Below the pieces are notes generated by a model. The model was not told the DNA's origin. It saw only the letters and a list, made by a program, of their open reading frames with translations, and ran no database searches. Shown in pieces: positions 29,222 to 37,168 of a stretch of 46,537 nucleotides of DNA. Made by a program: the position numbers and the translations under genes. Source of the DNA: a virus; the IMG/VR virus record IMGVR_UViG_3300007609_000038, positions 1 through 46,537 of that record; one strand, given 5' to 3'. Each line of letters starts with the position of its first letter. Within the stretch, counting starts at the first letter, position 1.

Positions 29222-29575
29222 ATGGACGACCGTCTACAGAAAGCACTAGATTTTTCAAATTATCGGCAAACTTTTTCTGTACAAAGAAAGACATTAAAAG
29301 AAAAAATCAATTCTCAGCTAACGTTTGGTTGCAATGGAGGATTATTCAAAATAGATCAGACTTTGATAAATTTTGTAGTAACTTTAGAATCAGCAGGCAG
29401 AACAGAAAACGTTGTTTTACTAGATTCGAATGACAATCCAATTCTCATTGAAAAGCTCATTGAATTTAAAGATGAAATTTTTGATAGATATTTTTCTGCC
29501 ACAAACGAATATTATGAAGAGTACAAGCAGTTAAAATCTAGTAGATCTGTGGAAAAATTAATTAGCTATGAATAA
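29222..29575 (+). CDS. Conserved phage protein of unknown function, first gene of glycan cassette
   Basis: A protein of 117 residues with a strong AAGGGAG ribosome binding site 7 bases before the ATG. The sequence begins MDDRLQKALDFSNYRQTF and contains CNGGLFKIDQTLINFV, ENVVLLDSNDNPILIEKL and an acidic, Tyr-rich tail (FSATNEYYEEYKQLKSSRSVE). I recognise this general type as a small conserved protein of marine T4-like phages located near fibre or glycosyltransferase genes, but no function is known to me. It is predicted alpha/beta, soluble, with no signal peptide. It overlaps the next gene by 8 bases, so the two are probably co-translated. Confidence 0.65.
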   Translation: MDDRLQKALDFSNYRQTFSVQRKTLKEKINSQLTFGCNGGLFKIDQTLINFVVTLESAGRTENVVLLDSNDNPILIEKLIEFKDEIFDRYFSATNEYYEEYKQLKSSRSVEKLISYE

Positions 29576-30428
29576 AGGTATTTTAATTTTTGCCCATAAT
29601 AATAGACAGGTCGATTACTCGCTTATGTCATTAATATCAGGGGGATTAGCTAAAAAACATTTAAACTGTCCGGTTAGTTTAGTTACAGACGAATCAACTG
29701 CTGACTGGATGAAAGAATCTAATATCTACGGTCGTGCGGAATCTGTATTTGATAAAATTATATTGACAGAAAGGCCTGTTTCGAATAATTCTAGAGTTTT
29801 ATATGACGGTGACATAAAAGGAACCGTTAGTTTTAATAATACAAATAGAGATACTGCTTGGAATTTAACTCCTTATGAAAGAACATTATTAATAGATGCA
29901 GATTTTTTCATCCTTTCGAATAATTTAAATGACTACTGGGATCTTGACTCGGATTTACTTTTATCAGAATCTATAAATGATGCTGTATCAGATACAAGAT
30001 TAGGATACCTAGATAAGTATGTTTCCGAAACAGGTGTTAAAATGTATTGGGCAACAGCAATTATGTTTACAAAAAATGAAAAAACTAAAGCATTTTTTGA
30101 TACTGTGAATATGATAAAAGAAAATTACGAAATGTTTGCAGATATTTATAGATTTAATCATTTATTGTATAGGAATGATATTGCATTCAGTATAGCTAAA
30201 CACATATTTGACGGATTTACAGAAATAACTTCATATAATTTACCATCAATATTAACTTTTTCAGATAAAGATATCCTTGAAAAAATTGACGATACTGGAT
30301 TAATATTTTTAGCCAGTGAAAAATTTGATGATAATTATTTTCCTGTTCGGGTAAAAAATCAAGATGTACATATTATGAATAAACAGAGTATCACTAGGAA
30401 CCACGAAAACTTGCTGGAGATTTTATGA
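29568..30428 (+). CDS. GT-A-type glycosyltransferase-like protein
   Basis: A protein of 286 residues. The start MNKGILIFAHNNRQ begins a Rossmann-like beta strand. SLVTDES near residue 37 and RTLLIDADFFIL at 105-115 with D110-A111-D112 match the metal- and nucleotide-sugar-binding DxD of GT-A enzymes. Later, MYWATAIMFTKNEKTKAFFD resembles the acceptor-side segment of GT8-like proteins. There is no signal peptide or transmembrane helix, so it is likely cytoplasmic. It overlaps its upstream neighbour by 8 bases and its downstream neighbour by 4 (ATGA). The fold call is from the DxD and strand pattern; donor sugar and acceptor cannot be read from sequence. Confidence 0.65.
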   Translation: MNKGILIFAHNNRQVDYSLMSLISGGLAKKHLNCPVSLVTDESTADWMKESNIYGRAESVFDKIILTERPVSNNSRVLYDGDIKGTVSFNNTNRDTAWNLTPYERTLLIDADFFILSNNLNDYWDLDSDLLLSESINDAVSDTRLGYLDKYVSETGVKMYWATAIMFTKNEKTKAFFDTVNMIKENYEMFADIYRFNHLLYRNDIAFSIAKHIFDGFTEITSYNLPSILTFSDKDILEKIDDTGLIFLASEKFDDNYFPVRVKNQDVHIMNKQSITRNHENLLEIL

Positions 30429-31264
30429 ATTTTGGATACTTAATTTTTGTTGCCGAACACGAAACTATACCTTACGATAGACTTGCATATGCACTTGCAT
30501 TAAGTATAAAAGCAACTCAAAAACAAGGTTATGATAAAGTTGCGCTTGTTATTGATAAACCAGAAGTTTTGGAAAATTTTAACAGTCCCTGGGTATTCGA
30601 CGAAGTTGTAGAATGGAAGCAAGAATCCGGATGGGATGGAAGATCGTGGATGGATGAACTTAGTCCTTGGGAGTATACGGTTTGTTTAGATTCGGATATG
30701 CTGTTCTTGAGAGATTACAGTCATTGGATAGACTACTTTATAGAAAATTCTGAACTTTATGTTGCCAATAAAGCATATACATATCGTGGAACTGAAATTA
30801 CAAATGATTTTTATAGGAAAACATTTACTGCAAACGGGCTTCCTAATTTATATAGTTTTTATACTTTTTTCAAAAAAGATTCAAATTTAGCTTCGGAATT
30901 TTTTAATTTAGCAAGATTTATTATAAAAAATCCAAACGAATTTTCAAATTCGTTTTTATCAGAATATAAGCCCAATGTGGTAGGAACAGACGAATCGTTT
31001 GCTTTAGCTTCTAAGATTTTAGATATACAAGAAGAAATTGCGTATAATTTAGATTTTCCTAAAGTGGTTCATATGAAAGGCCAAGTGCAAGATTTTCCTT
31101 GGCCTGCGGAGCTTGCGTCAGATCATCTTGGATTTTATTTGGATAAAAATGCTGATTTAAAAATAGGTAATTATCAGCAAGACAACATTGTACATTATGT
31201 TGAAAAGGATAAAATTACATTAGAAACTTTAAATGTACTTGAGGAAAAAATATGGAAGAATTAA
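30425..31264 (+). CDS. GT-A-type glycosyltransferase-like protein
   Basis: A protein of 279 residues; the ATG overlaps the preceding TGA (ATGA) and GGAGA precedes it. The N-terminus MNFGYLIFVAEHETIPYDRLAY, then YDKVALVIDKPE and YTVCLDSDMLFLRD with D89-S90-D91 as a DxD, indicate a nucleotide-sugar transferase fold. A later GTDESFALA places an acidic pair where many GT-A enzymes keep a catalytic or acceptor-binding residue. It is similar in organisation to the preceding gene, so the two are probably distant paralogs. No signal peptide. It overlaps the next gene by 13 bases. The exact family was not assigned. Confidence 0.65.
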   Translation: MNFGYLIFVAEHETIPYDRLAYALALSIKATQKQGYDKVALVIDKPEVLENFNSPWVFDEVVEWKQESGWDGRSWMDELSPWEYTVCLDSDMLFLRDYSHWIDYFIENSELYVANKAYTYRGTEITNDFYRKTFTANGLPNLYSFYTFFKKDSNLASEFFNLARFIIKNPNEFSNSFLSEYKPNVVGTDESFALASKILDIQEEIAYNLDFPKVVHMKGQVQDFPWPAELASDHLGFYLDKNADLKIGNYQQDNIVHYVEKDKITLETLNVLEEKIWKN

Positions 31265-31872
31265 CTGATTTTGATAACATTATTCAAGAATATTTAAAAA
31301 AAGAAATCGTTTACTGTGCAAAATTTAATGTAGATACAGGAAGTGTAAGTCAGTTAGGCCCAAAAAATTCATTTGATCCTGAAGAAACAAATTTAATAGA
31401 AGTTGAGAAAAATACAGCCGAGTTGATTTTATCTGGAGACGTTCCTTTGGGTACCTGTTTTGTTGATGTGGTAACCCAAACATTCGAAATAATTGAAACA
31501 AAAAGTATTACTAAAATAGATGATGTATTACATAGGGTCGTAGATATTAATTGGACAACAATAGATTTCCCAGATGTATATGTTAACTGCAAAGATAATA
31601 AAATCATTGTAGAATTAGCCGAAGAGCTAGGAGGAACATATAAAAATCCAATCGAGTCTAGGCCAAGGCGTAAAGTATTTTGGTCAAACGACACTGTACT
31701 AAGTTTTTTAGTTACAAGTTATAATGATCCGCATATTGTTTATCACGAATTGACTTGTAAATTACAAGATTTACTCCAAGGCCCTGTTCAATTTGATAAT
31801 ATCGAGTACAACAAACAGTGCAGTCTATATACAAGAAGAATGTTTAAAAATTATGTAATGGATTTTGAATGA
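31252..31872 (+). CDS. Unknown protein in glycan cassette
   Basis: A protein of 206 residues; GAGG sits 7 bases before the ATG, inside the end of the preceding gene. The sequence is soluble and acidic at its N-terminus (MEELTDFDNIIQEYL). It has a beta-rich middle (YVNCKDNKIIVELAEELGG) and an apparent C-terminal alpha/beta part (VFWSNDTVLSFLVTSYNDPH). No motif of a known enzyme family was recognised. It sits between two glycosyltransferase-like genes with overlapping ends on both sides (13 and 4 bases), so it is almost certainly co-expressed with them and may be a partner or substrate protein; that is inference from context only. Confidence 0.6.
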   Translation: MEELTDFDNIIQEYLKKEIVYCAKFNVDTGSVSQLGPKNSFDPEETNLIEVEKNTAELILSGDVPLGTCFVDVVTQTFEIIETKSITKIDDVLHRVVDINWTTIDFPDVYVNCKDNKIIVELAEELGGTYKNPIESRPRRKVFWSNDTVLSFLVTSYNDPHIVYHELTCKLQDLLQGPVQFDNIEYNKQCSLYTRRMFKNYVMDFE

Positions 31873-32768
31873 AAATATTAGAACTTGATATTGTTTTTAT
31901 TAGTTATGATGAACCGAATGCCGAAGAAAATTATGCAGATCTTTGTAACAAAGTTCCTTGGGCACAGCGCATTCACGGAGTAAAAGGCAGCGATGCAGCG
32001 CACAAAGCTGCGGCAAATCTTGCAGAAACTGATTGGTTTATAACAATTGATGCTGATAATATTGTGCGTACAGATTTCTTTAATCTGGATTTAAGTATGG
32101 ACAATCCTAATATTCAGGTTTATGGTTGGTGTGGTAGAAATAATATCAATGGGCTTCGTTACGGTAACGGTGGTCCTAAAATTTGGAAAAAAGATTTTGT
32201 AAAAAATATGAAAACTCACGAAGCTGCTGAAACAAAAAATGCGCAGGTAGATTTTTGCTGGGAAGACGGTTATAAAAATCATCCAAAAACGTACAGCGAT
32301 AGCATAATAAACACAACTCCATTCCAGGCTTGGAGAGCAGGATTTCGCGAAGGCGTCAAAATGACGTTACTTAATGGTGTTAAAGTGCCGCCGCAAGAAA
32401 TAGAAAAACATATCTGGTGGCATAACATTCATAGACTCCGAATGTGGTCTACTGTAGGTTCTCATATTGAAAACGGAATATACTCAATTTTAGGCGCCCG
32501 CCAGGGAACATATATGACAAATTGTACAGATTGGGATTATGTACAAGTTAGAGATTTTGAATATTTAAGAAACCTATTTAACGAAACAGTAAAAGATTTG
32601 ACCGAATCTGATGTAAAAGACTCAATTATCGATTTAGGAAAAAAAATTAGATACGGTCTAGGTTTAAATTGGCCCTGGCTCGATGTCGACAGCAGTAAAT
32701 ATACCTCAGATTTGTACGAGGAGACACTCAATCTTGGAGCAACATATTATAGTTTAAGCCATGTATGA
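31869..32768 (+). CDS. Glycosyltransferase-like protein (single domain)
   Basis: A protein of 299 residues; the ATG overlaps the preceding TGA (ATGA). The N-terminus LDIVFISYDEPNAEENY, then RIHGVKGSDAAHKAA and WFITIDADNIV with D61-A62-D63, is the arrangement of GT2-like GT-A domains: donor strand, a helix following the G-x-x-x-A-x-x-x-A turn, then DxD. Further conserved-looking segments are YGNGGPKIWKKDF, PFQAWRAGFREGVKM and the C-terminal RLRMWSTVG. The next gene repeats this whole domain, so the pair arose by tandem duplication. It is cytoplasmic by absence of signal or membrane segments. Donor and acceptor are unknown. Confidence 0.65.
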   Translation: MKILELDIVFISYDEPNAEENYADLCNKVPWAQRIHGVKGSDAAHKAAANLAETDWFITIDADNIVRTDFFNLDLSMDNPNIQVYGWCGRNNINGLRYGNGGPKIWKKDFVKNMKTHEAAETKNAQVDFCWEDGYKNHPKTYSDSIINTTPFQAWRAGFREGVKMTLLNGVKVPPQEIEKHIWWHNIHRLRMWSTVGSHIENGIYSILGARQGTYMTNCTDWDYVQVRDFEYLRNLFNETVKDLTESDVKDSIIDLGKKIRYGLGLNWPWLDVDSSKYTSDLYEETLNLGATYYSLSHV

Positions 32769-33804
32769 TATTTTCTTTATTGGCCCTGAGACAGATCACT
32801 GGCATAAGTTTAAAACATTCTATCCTAATGCGATAAGAATCGATTCAGTATTATCATGGCAGGATATACAAAGCAAGTCCTTTACCAAAATGTTTTGGGT
32901 TATCTGGGACGATATAGAATTTAATTATTCTTTAAATTTAAGTGACTATCGTGCTTCGAAGTGGGATGATAAGTATGTCCATATCTTTAAAAATGATAAC
33001 ACATTTAACGGTGTGTGTTTGTTTCCTAAGAATTTAAATCCTAGTAACCGAGAATTTTCTAGAAGATTTTTCATACAGCGTAAAGAAGTAGATAAAGTTT
33101 TAAGCACTCCTAAATATCAAGACACTGCGTTTGATGTAGTTTTTATAAGTTATGACGAATCGAACGCAGACGAAAATTTTGCAATACTTAAACAAAAGGT
33201 TCCAAACGCAAAGAGGATACACGGAGTTAATGGTATACATAATGCTCATATTGAGGCAGCAAAAATAGCAAATTCCAGTATGTTTTATGTTGTTGACGGC
33301 GACGCTGTTATTGAAGATACATTTGAATTTAACAAGAATATAAGTGAGTTCGAAAGAGACACTGTATATGTATGGCGCAGTAAAAATCCAATAAATGACC
33401 TAGAGTATGGCTACGGCGGAGTAAAATTATTACCTACCAAGTATACTCTAATGTTGGATAAAAATACTACAGATATGTCAACTAGTATAAGTGGCAAATT
33501 TAAACCGATGCCCGATATATCCAACTTAAGCCAGTTTAATACTGATCCTTTTAGTACTTGGAAATCAGCATTTAGAGAATGTGCTAAATTAGCAAGTAAA
33601 GCAATCGATAGACAGGAAAATAATGAAACTAATAAAAGACTAGAAATCTGGACTACCGTAGGACACAATAGACCTTTTGGCGAATATTCAATTAAAGGTG
33701 CCAGGGCTGGCAAGGAGTTTGGCCTTTCTAACAAGACTGATATATTATTAATAAACGATTTTAGTTGGTTAAGGAAAAAATTTGAGGACACTTGTGGACG
33801 ATAA
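32761..33804 (+). CDS. Glycosyltransferase-like protein with extra N-terminal domain, tandem paralog
   Basis: A protein of 347 residues, overlapping the previous gene by 8 bases. Residues about 122-345 repeat the preceding protein segment by segment: DVVFISYDESNADENF, RIHGVNGIHNAHIEAA, FYVVDGDAVI (D179-G180-D181 as DxD), YGYGGVKLLPT, FSTWKSAFRECAKL and RLEIWTTVG. Residues 1-115 are absent from the paralog (IFFIGPETDHWHKF, MFWVIWDDIEFNYS, KYVHIFKNDNTFNG) and look like a second alpha/beta domain of unknown role. The C-terminal end overlaps the start of the radical SAM gene by 11 bases, since the stop TAA is at 33802-33804. Confidence 0.65.
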   Translation: MYDIFFIGPETDHWHKFKTFYPNAIRIDSVLSWQDIQSKSFTKMFWVIWDDIEFNYSLNLSDYRASKWDDKYVHIFKNDNTFNGVCLFPKNLNPSNREFSRRFFIQRKEVDKVLSTPKYQDTAFDVVFISYDESNADENFAILKQKVPNAKRIHGVNGIHNAHIEAAKIANSSMFYVVDGDAVIEDTFEFNKNISEFERDTVYVWRSKNPINDLEYGYGGVKLLPTKYTLMLDKNTTDMSTSISGKFKPMPDISNLSQFNTDPFSTWKSAFRECAKLASKAIDRQENNETNKRLEIWTTVGHNRPFGEYSIKGARAGKEFGLSNKTDILLINDFSWLRKKFEDTCGR

Positions 33805-35158
33805 ACAACGAATAGAAAAATTCATACCGATGATGGATGAACTAAGTCCTACTTTTTGTATGGCTAAATGGCATCATACAACGATCTATCTACAAACTGG
33901 CGAAACTCATAGTTGTTATCATCCTGCTCCCCATAAAATTCCTTTAGATGAACTAAAAGATAACCCTAGTGCTTTGCATAACACCTCCCAGAAAAAAGAA
34001 GAAAGACGCCAGATGATAAACGGCGAAAAACCTAGCGGATGCCAGTATTGTTGGAATATTGAATGTTTAGGCAAAGATTATATTTCCGATCGTAAAGAAA
34101 GAAATGCTAGTATATACACGCCTGAACGATTTGATTTTATAAAACAAAATCCTTTTGCAGATGTTAATCCGCAATATATTGAAGTTAGTTTTGGTAACGA
34201 ATGCAATTTTAAATGTGGATATTGTCATCCTAAACATTCTAGTTCATATTATAAAGAAATAAAAGATCACGGCCCTTATCATATGGTTCGCAATCACCGT
34301 AACGATATAGATTGGTTCGAAATTTATGAAGAAGAAACAAATCCTTATGTTGATGCATTTTGGAAATGGTGGCCAGCTGTAAGTAAAACGCTTACAATTT
34401 TACGTATCACAGGAGGCGAGCCTCTGCTACAACAAAGTACGTGGAAGCTATTCAGCGAACTTGAAAAAAATCCTATGCCCCAATTAGAGTTGAATATTAA
34501 TTCCAATTTTGGAGTTAAGCCGGTCCTGATTGATCGATTGATTGAAAAAGTTAATAAACTTGTTGAAAACAACTGTATAAAAGACTTTAAAATTTTTACA
34601 AGCATTGATACATGGGGAGAACGTGCCGAGTATATAAGAACTGGGCTAGATATTAATTTGTGGGAACGTAATCTAGACAATTATCTTACTAATACTAATT
34701 TACCTGTAACATTTATGATTACATTTAATATATTAACAGTTACTAGTTTTACAACGCTATTAGATAAAATTTTAGAATGGCGGAAAAAATATAATAAATC
34801 TGATCAAAATAAATGGCAAAGGATTCGTTTTGATACGCCGTATCTCAAAGAGCCACTTCAGTACGATATGAATATTTTACCAAAAAACGAATTTATGCCC
34901 TATATGTACAATAATTTAAAATTTATCAAAGACAACTTAGATGATAAGGATAGAACTAAATTTTCAGAAATCGAGTATGAAAAATTTTTACGTGTAGTAA
35001 AATATATGGAAACTACCAATTATGATACTGATAAATTAATAGAAGGGCGTAAAGATTTTGCAAATTGGTTTAACGAAATAGATAAGAGAAGAAAAACTAA
35101 TTTTTTAAAAACTTTTCCTGAAATGGAAGAGTTTTTCTTTGACTGTATTACCAGCTAA
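33794..35158 (+). CDS. N-twitch domain radical SAM protein
   Basis: The frame could open at a TTG at 33782, but the GTG at 33794 has GAGG seven bases upstream and gives MDDKQRIEKFIPMMDELSP (454 residues), so I use it. Radical SAM cluster: C137-N-F-K-C141-G-Y-C144, the CxxxCxxC triad, preceded by YIEVSFGNE; RITGGEPLLQ near 210 is the SAM-binding GGE motif. Before the core, C22, C41 (in SCYHP), C83 and C86 (GCQYCW) form the Cys pattern of a twitch auxiliary iron-sulfur site placed N-terminally, as in the family called twitch domain-containing radical SAM proteins. Such enzymes start radical chemistry on peptides or sugars; the substrate is unknown. It ends the plus-strand glycan cassette and overlaps the convergent next gene by 4 bases. 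Its context suggests sugar or protein modification. Confidence 0.8.
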   Translation: MDDKQRIEKFIPMMDELSPTFCMAKWHHTTIYLQTGETHSCYHPAPHKIPLDELKDNPSALHNTSQKKEERRQMINGEKPSGCQYCWNIECLGKDYISDRKERNASIYTPERFDFIKQNPFADVNPQYIEVSFGNECNFKCGYCHPKHSSSYYKEIKDHGPYHMVRNHRNDIDWFEIYEEETNPYVDAFWKWWPAVSKTLTILRITGGEPLLQQSTWKLFSELEKNPMPQLELNINSNFGVKPVLIDRLIEKVNKLVENNCIKDFKIFTSIDTWGERAEYIRTGLDINLWERNLDNYLTNTNLPVTFMITFNILTVTSFTTLLDKILEWRKKYNKSDQNKWQRIRFDTPYLKEPLQYDMNILPKNEFMPYMYNNLKFIKDNLDDKDRTKFSEIEYEKFLRVVKYMETTNYDTDKLIEGRKDFANWFNEIDKRRKTNFLKTFPEMEEFFFDCITS

Positions 35159-36303
35159 ACTTTATTTAAATTTAAAAAAACTTTTCTATTGTAATTCAAA
35201 GTAGGGATCATTTCCTGATAGATTTCTTGTAGTTCATTAAATGAGAGATTTCCGATCTTCTCTATAAGATCTAATATAAGGTACATTCGTTTTTGATGAT
35301 CTGTTTCCTGGTCGTAGCTTTCTTCCCACCATTTATTAAACGTTTTGAAGCCTAGTGATTTTATGTATTCTAATGTATATGGAGGTCCTACTATGATAAA
35401 TGGAATTCGATTATCAATTGCTCGTAAAGTCTTTTCACTTATGTTAGGAAACGGCTGAAAATATCTAGTTTCATTAATAATTGCACAGAAAGATTCGGTA
35501 TAGTTTTCTCTGGGAATATCGTTGTGCCATGCATCGCCGTCTGGGTGGAAAGATATATCGGTATTATCAATATCTACCTTTCCTTTTTTGTCAAATACTG
35601 TATTTGGCGTGTTGAGGTTGCGAAAACCTGTTATGAGTTTTTCCTTTACAACTTCATTTTTTATATCATCGAGGTTAAAGAAATTATTACTTTTTATGGT
35701 GCCTATACTACAATTGTAATACCAACTAAAGTTAGAATCAAAATTTGAAACATATGCAGTTGTAAAGTGTCTATGTAATGCGTATCTCCAATTGGAACAA
35801 AAAAATTTTTTATTAATTTCTTTTTTATCGATATTAACATCGCCTACCGGATCGTTTGATATTTCGCGTAAGAAAATATCATAGCACTCTATTTGTAATT
35901 TAGGATATTGCAATTCTAATATTTTGCTATTGTATTCGCAAGTTTTTACAATTATATTCAAATTATATTTTTTTTGAAATCGTGATATACTATCTAATTC
36001 TGTTGATTTTATCTTTAGAATATCAGTATCAGAGCTAAATTCACTAAAGTAATGTCTGTTCAATCTCTTTGTGTAAAAAGATTGAGGCTCGTAAAGATAA
36101 ATTGTAATTGTCTTTTTAGATAATTTATTTATGGTTTTGGAATAGAATGATGGAAACTTAATTGTTCCAGTACCAGTCCATATGAAGCAAGGATTTTTAT
36201 TATTTGCAATTTCTGATATTGCCGTATACGGAAATTTAAGAGTATTTGCTACTCTTTTTTTTGATATTGGGATATTTTTATAATATAATTTTTGTTCAAA
36301 CAC
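35155..36303 (-). CDS. SEKT-motif family protein A, putative glycosyltransferase-like, unknown
   Basis: A protein of 382 residues with a GTG start at 36303, one base after the TAA of the gene upstream; no clear Shine-Dalgarno sequence, so coupling is likely. Near residues 285-350 it carries a C-terminal motif shared with two other genes here: ISEKTLRAIDNRIPFIIVGP, then LGFKTFNKWWEESYD. The pattern (SEKT, about 10 residues, PF-I/V-I-x-G, LGFK-T/L-F/Y, W, Y/F-D) is one I associate with marine phage proteins encoded near sugar genes. It loosely recalls the donor-binding end of GT-B transferases such as fucosyltransferases, but I cannot name the family with confidence. The N-terminal half (KKTITIYLYEPQSFY) is divergent. 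It converges on the radical SAM gene with a 4-base overlap and no hairpin terminator. Confidence 0.6.
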   Translation of the reverse strand: MFEQKLYYKNIPISKKRVANTLKFPYTAISEIANNKNPCFIWTGTGTIKFPSFYSKTINKLSKKTITIYLYEPQSFYTKRLNRHYFSEFSSDTDILKIKSTELDSISRFQKKYNLNIIVKTCEYNSKILELQYPKLQIECYDIFLREISNDPVGDVNIDKKEINKKFFCSNWRYALHRHFTTAYVSNFDSNFSWYYNCSIGTIKSNNFFNLDDIKNEVVKEKLITGFRNLNTPNTVFDKKGKVDIDNTDISFHPDGDAWHNDIPRENYTESFCAIINETRYFQPFPNISEKTLRAIDNRIPFIIVGPPYTLEYIKSLGFKTFNKWWEESYDQETDHQKRMYLILDLIEKIGNLSFNELQEIYQEMIPTLNYNRKVFLNLNKV

Positions 36304-36304
36304 G

Positions 36305-37168
36305 TTAGTTTAGTATATCTTGATGTCTGCTACTATTCCTGAGTTTAAACTGCTGACGAATACCATCCTGCCATTTCTGATCAAACTCGTATAATCCTGT
36401 GTTTTTTGTTACGGTATCGTATTTTTTCCTCAAATAGGTTATAAGACTATTTTGAGTCTTTTTTACAGAACTAATAGTCTTTGAATTGAATTCATAATCG
36501 AATGTTTTTTGTAAATATGCTAAATGTTCCATAGGAAGCGGATGCCCGTCTGAAAAGTATTTATGAACAATGTTCCAGTCGCTTTCCCATTTATTTTGTA
36601 AATTATTATTCCAAAGAGTCTCATAAAAACTAGGACTTATTTTTTTTAAGCAATGACCATAGTTATGACTCAAATTAGAAATATTTGATTCTGCTTTTTC
36701 TTCTGCCCATTGATCGATTGTTGTTGAAATATTGCACATTGACAAGAAATGGTACTGTGTTTTGTTTGCCAGATATTGATCTACTAAAGATATTGTAGAA
36801 TAATCTCTTAATGCAAAGTGAGTATCGTTTGCCCATTTTTTTACAAATGTAGAATCATATTCATTTTGTGTATATATGTTTCCTGGAGTAAGCCAACCGT
36901 TTCTAGATTCTAAAAATCGGTCTTCTCGGCTGATGTTAGTCCACGAAATTAAAACAAGATCGTCCTTCTTAAATTTATAAAAATTATCTACTTGAGTCAC
37001 CATATTTGCAATATAGCTATTGCCTGCACCTGACTTTCCGTAATTGTAGAATTCACTTTTTTTAAATTCGTGTCCTAAAATATTTGCCCAGGTACCCCAA
37101 ATATAATCTGTAAAACTGCAACCAAACGTAAAAATTCTTTTAGGAGCAATGTTGTATAACTTTTCCAT
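36305..37168 (-). CDS. SGNH/GDSL-type hydrolase-like protein
   Basis: A protein of 287 residues with AGAGGG ahead of its ATG, which directly follows the TAA of the gene upstream. RIFTFGCSFTD puts Ser18 in the block I nucleophile position (G-C-S-F-T in place of GDSL); GKSGAGNSYIA at 45-55 supplies the block II Gly and block III Asn; SDGHPLPMEH near 206-215 provides the block V Asp207-His209 region. Family members are esterases, acyltransferases or sugar O-acetyl-modifying enzymes. Between two SEKT-family genes, a role in acylating or deacylating a glycan is plausible, but this is inference. No signal peptide is seen, so it acts inside the cell or on assembling virions. Confidence 0.7.
   Translation of the reverse strand: MEKLYNIAPKRIFTFGCSFTDYIWGTWANILGHEFKKSEFYNYGKSGAGNSYIANMVTQVDNFYKFKKDDLVLISWTNISREDRFLESRNGWLTPGNIYTQNEYDSTFVKKWANDTHFALRDYSTISLVDQYLANKTQYHFLSMCNISTTIDQWAEEKAESNISNLSHNYGHCLKKISPSFYETLWNNNLQNKWESDWNIVHKYFSDGHPLPMEHLAYLQKTFDYEFNSKTISSVKKTQNSLITYLRKKYDTVTKNTGLYEFDQKWQDGIRQQFKLRNSSRHQDILN

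Noticed and set aside
30143-30150. Minus-strand TATAAATA inside the 29568 gene
   Set aside because: An exact octamer, but it lies within a plus-strand gene with no minus-strand gene to serve; expected by chance in AT-rich DNA.
33794-35158. Radical SAM gene as a second QueE
   Set aside because: QueE is about 200-250 residues; this protein is 454 residues with upstream twitch-type cysteines and no QueE C-terminal pattern.
35150-35185. Bidirectional terminator between convergent genes at 35155
   Set aside because: Only AT palindromes are present; there is no GC-rich stem followed by a T run on either strand.
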